21,110 bases of DNA from Deltaproteobacteria bacterium (lineage in GTDB: Bacteria > Desulfobacterota > Desulfobacteria > Desulfobacterales > JAABPS01). A program made the position numbers and the translations under genes. This document shows, in pieces, positions 6,716 to 15,490 of this stretch. The notes beneath the pieces were generated by a model that made no database searches, was not told the DNA's origin, and was given only the letters and a program-made list of their open reading frames with translations. The stretch is taken from contig JAFDFT010000005.1 in NCBI GenBank assembly GCA_019309685.1, positions 1-21,110 of the forward strand. Direction: 5' to 3'. The number at the start of each line of letters is the position of its first letter. Positions within the stretch are counted from its first letter, which is position 1.

Positions 6716-8437
6716 TTATTTGCATACACCGCAGATATTACAATCATCCATAAGGCAAGGTTCAGATATTTGGTCGTTCATGGCCTTTTTGTATTCTTTT
6801 TGAAGAAATTGTTTGTGGATTCCGTGGTCGATAAAGTCCCAGGGCAGCAGTTCATTTATGGGTATTTCTCTATACGTGTAAAATTCCGGATCAATTGGTG
6901 CGGATTTCAGCGTTTTTGTCCAATTTCTCTGGTTTTTTAAAGCCTGTTTTAAGATCAGAGAGATTTTTCTGTTTCCTCTGGAGAGCATGGTTTGGATATA
7001 TGCAGATCGTGGTTTTTCAATCTGAAGGTCCATATTGGGGATAGGTTTCAATCCTTTTTTAATATATTTAATTTTTGTTTTCAACGACTGTTCATGGTCC
7101 ATTGGCGTCCATTGGAAAGGTGTAAAAGGTTTTGGAATGAAAGGGTTAAGGCTTACAGTAATATTTCCCATTTTCTTTTGAGGTCTGCTGAATGTCAAAA
7201 AGCTGTTTTTAATGGATTCACATAACTTTACAAGCCCCTCAATGTCATCCATCGTTTCAGTGGGCAGTCCAATCATGAAATACAGTTTTAAATTAGGTAT
7301 GCCTGCAGTGACCAGAAATTCAGTTGCCTGAAGGATGTCCGATTCTGTTATCCCTTTATTGATCACTTTTCGTATCCGTTCTGATCCTCCCTCAGGAGCA
7401 ATGGTTGCGGTTTTGACACCAACGTTATGAAGTGCGGTTGCCAGTTCAGGAGTTAGAGCGTCTGCCCTGATGGAGCTAAAGGAAAGATATCGATGATGCT
7501 GATGCGCCTTTTCGCATAGATCAATAATGCCTGGAAGATCTGAAACAGCAGATCCTACCAGGCCGATTTTATCCGTAAGAGGGAAAGCATGATCAAAGGA
7601 TTCACTGATTTGTGAAGTTGGTCTGAACCGCGGCGGCCTGTAAATATATCCAGCAGCACAAAATCTGCATCCGTGATAACAGCCGCGTCCGATTTCTATT
7701 AAAAAAGCATTGGAAAAAGCTGTGTTTGGAGTAAGCAAAGTGCTTTGGGTTGAGATATCGGAAAGATTTTTTACAAAGCGACGGTTAATCTTTTCAGGCA
7801 CATCTTCAATTGTTTCAAACGTACGAAGGGTATTGTCTTTGTTGTATGATTCTTTATAGAATTGAGGGACGTATATTCCGGGAACCTTTGCAGCAAGTTT
7901 TTTCAAGCTGGAATGTTTGTTTTCAGAAGGGTCGTAATTATCGATAAATTCTGGTAGGATAACTTCTGCTTCACCGATAAGGAAACAGTCAACAAACGGT
8001 GAAATAGGTTCAGGGTTGAGCATGCATGCAACACCACCCGCTATAATTAGCGGGCAATTAATATCTCTATCTTTTGAATTCAGTGGAAGTCCTGAGAGTG
8101 AAAGAATTTCCAACATATTCAGATAATCGATTTCAAAAGATAAAGAAAAAGCGATACTATCAAAATGGGAAAAAGGTCTACCTGATTCTAGTGAAATGAA
8201 CTGTTTGTGGGTATACAGCTTGCTATCGGGCAGAAAGAATCTCTCACAGACAATATGATCATTTTCATTAAACAGAGCATAGACCGCCTGATAACCAAGA
8301 TTGGACATCCCCACGTGATAGGTGTTTGGATAAACAAGAAGTACACGGGTGCGGCCTGCCCAGGATTTTTTAATCGCGCCTATTTCTTCTGGTCCATCAA
8401 AACCCTTTCTTTTAAATTTGCTCTGTTTCCTTGCCAT
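6716..8437 (-). CDS. B12-binding-like domain radical SAM protein (TIGR03960-like)
   Basis: The 573-residue protein has an N-terminal B12-binding-like Rossmann region (about 28-165, with VLLVYPNTYHVGMSNLGYQA and later GGVACMLNPEP and CFLIGEAE). A radical SAM core follows (about 240-460) with the cluster motif CYHGCRFC, Cys253/257/260 (CX3CX2C), and the AdoMet-binding APEGGSERIRK segment. It ends in a second cysteine group, CLMDDCNICGVC, which may hold another iron-sulfur cluster. This architecture matches the conserved family TIGR03960, whose reaction is not established to my knowledge. In many genomes it is followed by or fused to a DUF2344 protein; none follows here. The ATG at 8437 has no good ribosome site, and the upstream 8438-8660 gap is filled mostly by a repeat element, so the gene may have its own promoter that could not be located. 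Confidence 0.88.
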   Translation of the reverse strand: MARKQSKFKRKGFDGPEEIGAIKKSWAGRTRVLLVYPNTYHVGMSNLGYQAVYALFNENDHIVCERFFLPDSKLYTHKQFISLESGRPFSHFDSIAFSLSFEIDYLNMLEILSLSGLPLNSKDRDINCPLIIAGGVACMLNPEPISPFVDCFLIGEAEVILPEFIDNYDPSENKHSSLKKLAAKVPGIYVPQFYKESYNKDNTLRTFETIEDVPEKINRRFVKNLSDISTQSTLLTPNTAFSNAFLIEIGRGCYHGCRFCAAGYIYRPPRFRPTSQISESFDHAFPLTDKIGLVGSAVSDLPGIIDLCEKAHQHHRYLSFSSIRADALTPELATALHNVGVKTATIAPEGGSERIRKVINKGITESDILQATEFLVTAGIPNLKLYFMIGLPTETMDDIEGLVKLCESIKNSFLTFSRPQKKMGNITVSLNPFIPKPFTPFQWTPMDHEQSLKTKIKYIKKGLKPIPNMDLQIEKPRSAYIQTMLSRGNRKISLILKQALKNQRNWTKTLKSAPIDPEFYTYREIPINELLPWDFIDHGIHKQFLQKEYKKAMNDQISEPCLMDDCNICGVCK

Positions 8438-8456
8438 CGTAATATATGGTACTCGT

Positions 8457-8655
8457 TAGTGCCCATCTATTAATTCAATTTCAAAAAATGAGAAAAAAAC
8501 TGTTTCCAATCCAGAAATGAGGAAATTATCGCAATAACCAGAAAATCAAGGAATTGCGCGGAGGTGTACTCTGGCACATCGCAAAAGCAATTCCGAAGAT
8601 TTATCCGCCTCAGGCGGGTTGACGCAGAGATTGCGGAAAAGGGCCATTTATGGAT
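8457..8655 (+). repeat. Intergenic hairpin repeat, copy A
   Basis: This roughly 200-bp element fills nearly all of the 223-bp gap between ftsZ and the radical SAM gene. It aligns without gaps, except one base near the end, to the reverse complement of 19116-19315. The 114 columns nearest its right end contain about 103 identities by hand count; the left part is more diverged. It holds three hairpins: GGAATTGC (8550-8557) with GCAATTCC (8587-8594); CCGCCTCAGGCGG (8605-8617); and CGCAGAGATTGCG (8623-8635). It carries no transposase gene. A small non-autonomous palindromic repeat (MITE- or REP-like) is the best description. Confidence 0.85.
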
Positions 8656-8660
8656 GGAAA

Positions 8661-9851
8661 TTAGTTCGCGTCTTTTCGTAAAAATGCCGGAACGTCAAGG
8701 TCATTGTTGTCGCCCGCCATTTTTTTAAGTCTTTTTTGAACCGAACCCTCGGTTTGATCTATTGACTCTTCTTCGTTTCGAATAAACGTCGGTCTGTCTA
8801 AATCAACAGCATCATTGTGAGCATTTGAAAACGGAAAATCCATTACATTGCTGGCTTTCGGCGATTTAATGTGCTTTTCAGATATGGATGATTCAGGTCC
8901 GGAACCAATACCGGTCGCGATGACTGTTACCCTCATTTCTTCACCGAGGTTATCATCTATAACTGTTCCCCAGATAATTTCCGCGTTAGTGCCCACCTCA
9001 TTATAAATTCGTTCAGAAGCTTCTGTCATTTCTTCCATGGTCAAGTCAGAGGAACAGGTGATGTTAATTAAAACACCTTTTGCACCTGAGATAGAAGCGT
9101 CTTCTAAAAGTGGGTGAGCGATAGCAAGCTCAGCTGCCTCAGTTGCCCGGTTTTCACCTCTGGCTTTACCAATTCCCATGATTGCCATCCCAGCTTTCGA
9201 CATGATTGTTTTCACATCCGCGAAATCAAGGTTCACAAGGCCGGGCATCATGATCAGGTCCGAAATTCCCTTTACGGAATGAAGAAGAACTTCATCCGCT
9301 CTTCTGAACATCTCAACCATTTTCGCGTTTTTCGGCGCAAAACCTCTGAGTCTGTCATTGGGTATGGTAATTACTGTATCTACGGATTTTTTTAACTCAT
9401 TAATCCCTTCTTCTGCTTGTTTCAACCGTTTTTTCCCTTCAAAGGAAAAAGGCTTCGTCACGACCGCGACGGTCAGCACACCCAAATCTTTACAAATTTG
9501 TGCAATAACAGGTGTGGCGCCTGTGCCAGTTCCGCCGCCAAATCCCGCAGTGATAAATACCATGTGGCTTTCGTCAAGGGTATTACGGATGATATCACTG
9601 TTTTCAATGGCAGCATCTCTACCGATTTGAGGATTAGCCCCGGCTCCAAGACCCAGTGTAAGTTTTTCACCGAGCTGAAGCTTAATCGGTGCTTTTGATA
9701 TTTCCAGTGATTGCGCATCTGTATTGGCTACGATAAACTTTACACCCTGGAGTTTTGAGGCGATCATATTATTGATTGCGTTTCCACCTGCACCGCCCAC
9801 ACCAACAACTTTAATTTTTGCTGACTTTTCACTATCTACATAGGTAAACAT
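8661..9851 (-). CDS. ftsZ: Cell division GTPase FtsZ
   Basis: FtsZ polymerises at midcell into the Z ring. The 396 residues include the nucleotide-binding VVGVGGAGGNAINNM (about 15-29), the tubulin signature FGGGTGTGA (104-112), and a T7-loop segment VNLDFADVKTIM that completes the GTPase site of the next subunit. A variable linker (about 320-380) follows, and the conserved C-terminal peptide LDVPAFLRK is the docking site for FtsA and other partners. The ATG at 9851 has a strong AAGGGGG ribosome site 5 nt upstream. The gene lies 33 bp after ftsA and is the last of the dcw cluster. Immediately after its stop begins the gap filled by repeat copy A; no T-tailed terminator is visible there. Confidence 0.98.
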   Translation of the reverse strand: MFTYVDSEKSAKIKVVGVGGAGGNAINNMIASKLQGVKFIVANTDAQSLEISKAPIKLQLGEKLTLGLGAGANPQIGRDAAIENSDIIRNTLDESHMVFITAGFGGGTGTGATPVIAQICKDLGVLTVAVVTKPFSFEGKKRLKQAEEGINELKKSVDTVITIPNDRLRGFAPKNAKMVEMFRRADEVLLHSVKGISDLIMMPGLVNLDFADVKTIMSKAGMAIMGIGKARGENRATEAAELAIAHPLLEDASISGAKGVLINITCSSDLTMEEMTEASERIYNEVGTNAEIIWGTVIDDNLGEEMRVTVIATGIGSGPESSISEKHIKSPKASNVMDFPFSNAHNDAVDLDRPTFIRNEEESIDQTEGSVQKRLKKMAGDNNDLDVPAFLRKDAN

Positions 9852-9884
9852 ATTTTCCCCCTTTATAAAGTTCTATTTATAAGT

Positions 9885-11111
9885 TTAGACAATTTCATTA
9901 AACCATTTTTTCATTCTGCTGGTAACACGGTTAAAAATATTTCTGTCTCGTATTCTAAATTTCTTTGATGTTTGATTTTTAGCGCCGTACATAACCAGAC
10001 CGACGCCGGTGGCGTACATGGGATTGTTTACCACATCCACCAGGCCTCTGATTCCTCTGGGCTTTCCGAGTCGGGTGGGCAGGTTAAAAATAGATTCAGC
10101 CATCTCACTCACATCATTTAACAGGGCAGTACCTCCTGTGATGACAATACCTGAAGGGATAAGATCTTCCATTTCCGCTCTGTAGATTTCTCTATTGAGC
10201 AACGTGAAAATCTCTTCCACACGGGGTTCGAGAATCTCTCCAAGCAGCTGACGTGACAACTGTTTCGGTTTTCGCCCGCCCATTCCGGGGACTTCTATGA
10301 CTTCATCGCTGCTGATGTTTTGAACAAAACACCCACCATGTTTAATTTTAATTTTTTCAGCTTCAGCCAACGGTGCACGTAATCCTATGGCAATATCATT
10401 GGTGAGATTGTTGCCGCCAAGAGCGAGAACGAATGTGTGCCGGATATTGTTACTGGAAAAAATTGCCAGATCTGTTGTTCCACCGCCCAAATCCACAAGC
10501 GCTGTGCCGAGTTCCTTTTCTTCATCGGTTAGTACTGCCTCTCCGGAAGCAAGCGATTCTAGGACAATATCACAGACATCGAGTCCCGCACGATTCGCAC
10601 ATTTTACAATATTATGAGCGGACGTAACCGCACCGGTGACGATATGAATCTTAGCTTCCAGCCGAACTCCGGCCATACCCACGGGGTTTTGTATGCCTGT
10701 TTGTTCATCAACAATGAATTCCTGCGGGAGCACGTGTATGACCTCGCGATCCATTGGAATGGCGACTGCACGAGCCGCGTCGATAACTCTTTGAACATCA
10801 TGTTCGGTAATTTCCTGGCCCTTTATCGCTACGATTCCACGACTGTTAAAACCGGTGATATGGCCGCCTGCGATACCTGTATATACAGAAGAAATCTCGC
10901 AACCCGCCATCAGTTCGGCCTCTTCAACCGCCTTTTTGATCGATTCAACAGTAGACTCAATGTTGACAACGACCCCTTTGCGCAGCCCGATGGATGGATG
11001 CGTGCCGATACCAATGATATTTATTTCATTTCCTGACGCTTCACCCACTACGGCGCACATTTTTGTTGTGCCAATGTCAAGACCGACGATGATATTTTCC
11101 TGTCCTTGCAT
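9885..11111 (-). CDS. ftsA: Cell division protein FtsA
   Basis: FtsA is an actin-like ATPase that tethers FtsZ to the membrane. The 408 residues begin with the phosphate-1 motif IIVGLDIGTTKMCAVVGE (about 7-24), carry ALVDLGGGTTDLAIF (phosphate-2) in the middle and IVITGGTALLNDV (adenosine motif) later, and end in an amphipathic membrane-targeting helix, VTSRMKKWFNEIV. The length is typical. The ATG at 11111 follows a strong AAGGAGG at about 7 nt. It lies 28 bp after ftsQ and 33 bp before ftsZ, the standard Q-A-Z order. Confidence 0.97.
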   Translation of the reverse strand: MQGQENIIVGLDIGTTKMCAVVGEASGNEINIIGIGTHPSIGLRKGVVVNIESTVESIKKAVEEAELMAGCEISSVYTGIAGGHITGFNSRGIVAIKGQEITEHDVQRVIDAARAVAIPMDREVIHVLPQEFIVDEQTGIQNPVGMAGVRLEAKIHIVTGAVTSAHNIVKCANRAGLDVCDIVLESLASGEAVLTDEEKELGTALVDLGGGTTDLAIFSSNNIRHTFVLALGGNNLTNDIAIGLRAPLAEAEKIKIKHGGCFVQNISSDEVIEVPGMGGRKPKQLSRQLLGEILEPRVEEIFTLLNREIYRAEMEDLIPSGIVITGGTALLNDVSEMAESIFNLPTRLGKPRGIRGLVDVVNNPMYATGVGLVMYGAKNQTSKKFRIRDRNIFNRVTSRMKKWFNEIV

Positions 11112-11139
11112 ATTAAGCCTCCTTATGACTTAAATATAA

Positions 11140-11964
11140 TCAGATCCGTGAAGGTTTTAATACAATCCGATTAAGATTTCTCAAATCGATAGATATAAAA
11201 TCTTTCAGATCGGGCCTTTCCTTTAAAAAGACAAAAATAGATTTTAATCTTTCATATTTTATTGGATAGTTGCCGTATCCTAATTTTATAGATTTTATCC
11301 GTCCATGGGCGTTCACCGTGAGCCCTGTTTGTTTGTCCACATCTATCCGTTTGATACTGTTTATTGATAAAATGTTATCCGATTTTAAGCCAAGATGTAA
11401 TATTTTAATCACTTCATTAAACGGTATACCATTTATTTCTCCGGCTGGATCAATATCCGAAGGTTGGAAGCCAACGATAAGGGGCAATCGATTAAATTCG
11501 GAAGAAGATGTTTCAATGAATATGTCTCCAGAATGATTAATAGCAAACGTGCGTCCCAAATCGAGAATTGCAATTGGCCGATGTTCTTTAACGTTAACGG
11601 TAACGTCCGCAGGAAAATTTCTTATGATTTCAGCCGATACGATCTTTGGATGTAATAAAAGACTTTGTTTTGCGGCTGAAAGATTTATAGAGAAGATATT
11701 TTCCCCTATATCAAGTTTCGAATATTTAATTATCTGTTCTTCTGATAATTGTGAATTCCCGTTCACTGAAATTGTTTTTACGTTAAGATAATTCCACTGC
11801 GCAATCAGATTGTAGACGGAGATAAAGAAAAAGCTAATGATTATAAAAAAACCCAAAGTGAAAAATGATTTTAAAAGGAAACCAAAATGCCGAAATATAA
11901 AAGGCTTTCCTTTAGCGGGCGTTTTTTTATAAACATTTTTAGATTTAGGTTTATTCCCCAACAA
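11140..11964 (-). CDS. ftsQ: Cell division protein FtsQ/DivIB, TTG start
   Basis: FtsQ is a single-pass divisome scaffold protein. About 28 basic cytoplasmic residues precede a membrane helix (about 29-51), a POTRA domain (about 60-130, VKTISVNGNSQLSEEQIIKY) and the FtsQ beta domain. The product is 274 residues. There is no ATG in the N-terminal region: a TGA lies two codons upstream of the first possible start, and the first codons are TTG TTG. AGAGGTG sits 4 nt before the first TTG (11964) and 7 nt before the second (11961), so TTG initiation is the only sensible reading. The second TTG has the more usual spacing and would shorten the protein by one residue. The start overlaps the end of murB by 14 bp. 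Confidence 0.92.
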   Translation of the reverse strand: MLGNKPKSKNVYKKTPAKGKPFIFRHFGFLLKSFFTLGFFIIISFFFISVYNLIAQWNYLNVKTISVNGNSQLSEEQIIKYSKLDIGENIFSINLSAAKQSLLLHPKIVSAEIIRNFPADVTVNVKEHRPIAILDLGRTFAINHSGDIFIETSSSEFNRLPLIVGFQPSDIDPAGEINGIPFNEVIKILHLGLKSDNILSINSIKRIDVDKQTGLTVNAHGRIKSIKLGYGNYPIKYERLKSIFVFLKERPDLKDFISIDLRNLNRIVLKPSRI

Positions 11965-12907
11965 TTTTCACCTCTGGTTGAAGATTGATATTAAATTGTT
12001 TAAAAACTATTTCCTGGGCGTATTTCATAAGCCACAGTATATCAGCTGCGGTCGCGTTTCCGGTATTTAGTATGAAATTGGCATGTTTTGTTGATATCTT
12101 TGCCCTTCCCTTTGTTTTCCCTTTTAACCCGGCTTGATCCATTAGCATTCCTGCTGGCTGCTTCGTTGATGGATTTTTAAAGAAACATCCGGCGCTTGCC
12201 CATCCTATAGGCTGTTTTTTCTTCCGATCTTTTAGAATTAATTTTGCTTCATTTTTAAATTCCTGGTCATGGGTATGGTTCAGTATAAAGCACCCACTTA
12301 ATATGATCGGATAGTTACCTGCTGGCTCATTACCATTGCTGCCCAACGAGAGATTTCGATAGCTAAAATCAAGTTGGTTTTTGCCAATGTTTTGTATTTT
12401 TCCGTCAGGGAGTAACAACAGTATTGTATCAAGGACATCTTCCATTACGCCTTGAGAAGTTCCAGCGTTCATTTTAATGCTGCCGCCAATTGTTCCGGGG
12501 ATACCAATTGCAAAATTCATTCCTGAAAGACTATTATTAATGGCAAACCTGCAAAGTGATTTCAATGACGCACCTGCCATTGCGTCAACACGATATTTAC
12601 TTTTACCTAAATCAGTTTTCGTGATTTCGTTTAAGCATGTTACTAAAGATATGATGATTGCCCGTATTCCCTTATCTTTAACCAAAAGATTTGTTCCTTC
12701 ACCAACTACCAAATACGGAATTTGTCTGTGAGCTGCCCAGCCGATGAGTTCAAATAATTGGTCCTGGTTCTTCGGTGTGACAAATACGTCCGCAGGCCCG
12801 CCTACGCGTAATGATGTGTGTTTTGACATGGATTCGTTAAACTTAACGTTCTTGCCAAAAAAGCTTTTGAGCCACTGTGTATCCTTTGTGTCTAATGTTG
12901 TTGTCAT
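11951..12907 (-). CDS. murB: UDP-N-acetylenolpyruvoylglucosamine reductase MurB, Cys at the catalytic position
   Basis: MurB reduces UDP-GlcNAc-enolpyruvate to UDP-MurNAc with NADPH and bound FAD. The 318 residues show HTSLRVGGPADVF (about 30-42), the FAD-binding VVGEGTNLLV (67-76) and GIPGTIGGSIKMNAG (135-149). The C-terminal domain has ASAGCFFKNP followed by AGMLMDQAGLKG, the compact type II form. The usual proton-donating Ser in SAGSxFKNP is Cys241 here, a substitution known in some MurB enzymes. The ATG at 12907 has no visible ribosome site, but the N-terminus has normal length. It lies 30 bp after murC and overlaps ftsQ. The ddl gene often found between murB or murC and ftsQ is absent. 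Confidence 0.96.
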   Translation of the reverse strand: MTTTLDTKDTQWLKSFFGKNVKFNESMSKHTSLRVGGPADVFVTPKNQDQLFELIGWAAHRQIPYLVVGEGTNLLVKDKGIRAIIISLVTCLNEITKTDLGKSKYRVDAMAGASLKSLCRFAINNSLSGMNFAIGIPGTIGGSIKMNAGTSQGVMEDVLDTILLLLPDGKIQNIGKNQLDFSYRNLSLGSNGNEPAGNYPIILSGCFILNHTHDQEFKNEAKLILKDRKKKQPIGWASAGCFFKNPSTKQPAGMLMDQAGLKGKTKGRAKISTKHANFILNTGNATAADILWLMKYAQEIVFKQFNINLQPEVKIVGE

Positions 12908-12937
12908 ATCTAATAGTTTAAATATTTATTACAAGCG

Positions 12938-14317
12938 TTATCCGTTATGGGATAATTCTTTGAGCAAAATTTCACCTACCTGCCATACATTTCCAGCACC
13001 GAGCGTTAGAAGAACATCGCCCTCTTTTAAAATTTCTTTAAGACTGGTGACCGCTAAACTGGAATCTTCTATGTAAAATACCTCCCGATGACCATGGGAG
13101 ATAATTGCCTCGCATAATACTTCGCTATTGATCCCTTCCAGCATTTCTTCTCCGGCGGAATATATTGGCAAGACCAAAAGTATATCTGACTGATAAAATG
13201 ATCGTTTAAAATCATCAAAGAGCGCTTTTGTCCTGGTGTAACGATGCGGCTGAAAAACCACAGCGATGCGGCGATTCGGCCAGCACTCTTTTACAGCCTG
13301 AAGCGTTGTTTTGATTTCTGTTGGATGATGCCCGTAATCGTCAACGACTGTAATGCCTCTTTGTTCTCCTTTTATCTCAAGTCTTCGCTGAACACCTTCA
13401 AGCGATTCCAGGGCGTCTTTAATGACTTCGAATGGAATATCCAGCTCTATTCCCACAGCAATGCTTGCCATGGAATTGTAAACATTGTGCATGCCAGACA
13501 GGTTTAAAGTGATGTGACCCAGCTTTTCACCAAGGTGATGAACGGTAAACAAACTTTTGTGGTCGGCAAACGTCACATCCAGCGCTTGATAGTCAGCTTG
13601 TGTGCTCATACCGTATGTTGTAAACCGTTTCTTTATTTTTGGGAGTATATCCTGTATAGATTCATTATCCAGACAGAGAACAGCCAGCCCGTAAAAGGGG
13701 ATTCCGTCCAGAAAATTTAAAAAGGTATTTTTGATAGTATCTAAGTCCTTATAAAAATCCATATGCTCTTTATCAATATTTGTTACCACTGCTATGGCAG
13801 GAGAAAATTTCAAAAACGACCCATCGCTTTCATCGGCTTCTGCCACAATAAAATCACCCTTTCCAAGAACGGCATTTGAACCAATACTTTTCAGCTTCCC
13901 GCCGATGACAACGGTCGGGTCAAAACCGCCTTTATCGAGGATGGAGGCGATGATAGACGTTGTCGTGGTTTTGCCGTGAGCTCCGGCAACCGCGATACTG
14001 TATTTTAAGCGCATTAGTTCCGCGAGCATTTCCGCTCTGGGGATTACGGGGGTAGACGCCTGTCGAGCTGCCAATATTTCCGGATTGTCAGAATGAATCG
14101 CTGAAGAAACAACAATAACATCTGCGCCGGCAATCTGGCTGGCTGAATGCCCTTCAAATATTGTACCGCCGAGACTTTTTAGACGCTGGGTGATATCTGA
14201 CAAATTCATATCAGACCCTGACACCTTATAGCCGAGATTTAAAAGTAGCTCAGCAATACCGCTCATCCCAATGCCGCCAATTCCTACAAAATGTATGTGA
14301 TACTTTTTTAAGTACAT
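12938..14317 (-). CDS. murC: UDP-N-acetylmuramate--L-alanine ligase MurC
   Basis: MurC adds the first amino acid of the stem peptide in an ATP-dependent cytoplasmic step. The 459-residue protein has the N-terminal UDP-binding fold (HFVGIGGIGMSGIAELL, about 9-25), the ATP loop VAGAHGKTTTTS (110-121), the central-domain NIDKEHMDFY and the C-terminal VVDDYGHHPTEI and VFQPHRYTRT motifs that distinguish MurC from other Mur ligases. The ATG at 14317 has no strong ribosome site. It lies 39 bp after murG. Length and motifs are all typical. Confidence 0.97.
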   Translation of the reverse strand: MYLKKYHIHFVGIGGIGMSGIAELLLNLGYKVSGSDMNLSDITQRLKSLGGTIFEGHSASQIAGADVIVVSSAIHSDNPEILAARQASTPVIPRAEMLAELMRLKYSIAVAGAHGKTTTTSIIASILDKGGFDPTVVIGGKLKSIGSNAVLGKGDFIVAEADESDGSFLKFSPAIAVVTNIDKEHMDFYKDLDTIKNTFLNFLDGIPFYGLAVLCLDNESIQDILPKIKKRFTTYGMSTQADYQALDVTFADHKSLFTVHHLGEKLGHITLNLSGMHNVYNSMASIAVGIELDIPFEVIKDALESLEGVQRRLEIKGEQRGITVVDDYGHHPTEIKTTLQAVKECWPNRRIAVVFQPHRYTRTKALFDDFKRSFYQSDILLVLPIYSAGEEMLEGINSEVLCEAIISHGHREVFYIEDSSLAVTSLKEILKEGDVLLTLGAGNVWQVGEILLKELSHNG

Positions 14318-14356
14318 GAGTTCAGAAAAATATTATATGTGTATCATGGATATTGT

Positions 14357-15490
14357 TTAAGTGTTTAAAAGCCGTAAGCAGTCATCAACAATTATTTTTG
14401 CCGCTTCAGGCCTTCCCATTTGTTTTGCCTTTGCTGCCATTAAAGAAAGCGCATCCGGATGCGACGCATAATATTCAATTCTTCGGGTCAGCAGTTTCGT
14501 GCATAAATCCTTTTCCAGAATCATCTCAGCAGCCCCAATATTCGCTAACGACTTTGCATTTACGGCCTGATGATTATCCGCTGCAAAAGGATAGGGGACG
14601 AATATCGCGCTTTTCCCCATCGCGGTAATTTCCGCCACTGTTGTCGCTCCAGATCTGCATATAACAAGATCCGCCTGTTTGTATTGCTGAACCATATCGT
14701 CAAAAAACGCTTGAATAACAGAAGAAATGTTCAGTGATTGATACGCATGTTTCACTTCACGTTCATCCTGAACTCCGGTTTGATGGATGAAATAAAAATT
14801 ACCATTATCTTTCAAATGCGTTAAGGATTCAATGACGGCCATATTCAAGGCATGTGCTCCCTGGCTGCCCCCTAAAATAAGTATCGTAAACAGATCTTTT
14901 TTATCAGAACTATTTTTATGGGTCCTGTTGCTTAAGGCTGCTTGTTCAAGAAATCCCTTCCGTACCGGGTTTCCAGTATAATAAACCTTTCTAGATTTTA
15001 AACGCTGCTTCGTATCTTCAAAAGAAATATATATCCTTTTGGCAAAATAGGATAAGATCCTGTTTGTAATGCCCGGAATGGTGTTTTGTTCATGAAGAAC
15101 GACAATGATTCTCATCAACCATGCCCCGATGACGACCGGGCCCGCTGAGTAGCTGCCAACCCCTATAACGATACTGGGTTTAAATGTTTTTAGAATAAAG
15201 ACCGATTGTAAAATACCTTTTGGTATTTTTATGGCTGATCGAAATTGCTGTTGTAAACTGAGCCGTTTGATTCCTCCTGAACTGATCGTAATATGTTTAA
15301 AACCGTTTTTAGATAAAATATCTTTTTCAAAGGGTTTGCCTGAGCTGACAAAAAGAACTTTGTTTTTCGGACTTCTTGTCATCACTTCCTGAGCGATAGC
15401 TATCCCGGGGAAAAGATGTCCTCCCGTACCGCCCCCGGCGATGAGAAATCGATGCCCCATTTTATTAGTATTTACAGCTTTTGCGTTCAT
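14357..15490 (-). CDS. murG: UDP-GlcNAc:undecaprenyl-PP-MurNAc-pentapeptide transferase MurG
   Basis: MurG makes lipid II by transferring GlcNAc to lipid I at the inner face of the cytoplasmic membrane. From the chosen start the product is 377 residues. It shows the N-terminal GGGTGGHLFPGIAIA loop, GVGSYSAGPVV, the donor-site GGSQGAHALN and CRSGATTVAEITAMG followed by FVPYPFAADNHQ. The reading frame is open further upstream, but that stretch lies inside ftsW. The ATG at 15490 overlaps the ftsW TGA as ATGA, a typical coupled junction, and gives a normal N-terminus. A later ATG (15460) directly before GHRFLIAGG is also possible. Confidence 0.96.
   Translation of the reverse strand: MNAKAVNTNKMGHRFLIAGGGTGGHLFPGIAIAQEVMTRSPKNKVLFVSSGKPFEKDILSKNGFKHITISSGGIKRLSLQQQFRSAIKIPKGILQSVFILKTFKPSIVIGVGSYSAGPVVIGAWLMRIIVVLHEQNTIPGITNRILSYFAKRIYISFEDTKQRLKSRKVYYTGNPVRKGFLEQAALSNRTHKNSSDKKDLFTILILGGSQGAHALNMAVIESLTHLKDNGNFYFIHQTGVQDEREVKHAYQSLNISSVIQAFFDDMVQQYKQADLVICRSGATTVAEITAMGKSAIFVPYPFAADNHQAVNAKSLANIGAAEMILEKDLCTKLLTRRIEYYASHPDALSLMAAKAKQMGRPEAAKIIVDDCLRLLNT

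Noticed and set aside
9358..9718. Several open frames of 80-93 codons opposite or overlapping ftsZ
   Set aside because: They are out-of-frame shadows of a highly conserved gene, with no ribosome site or recognisable domain.
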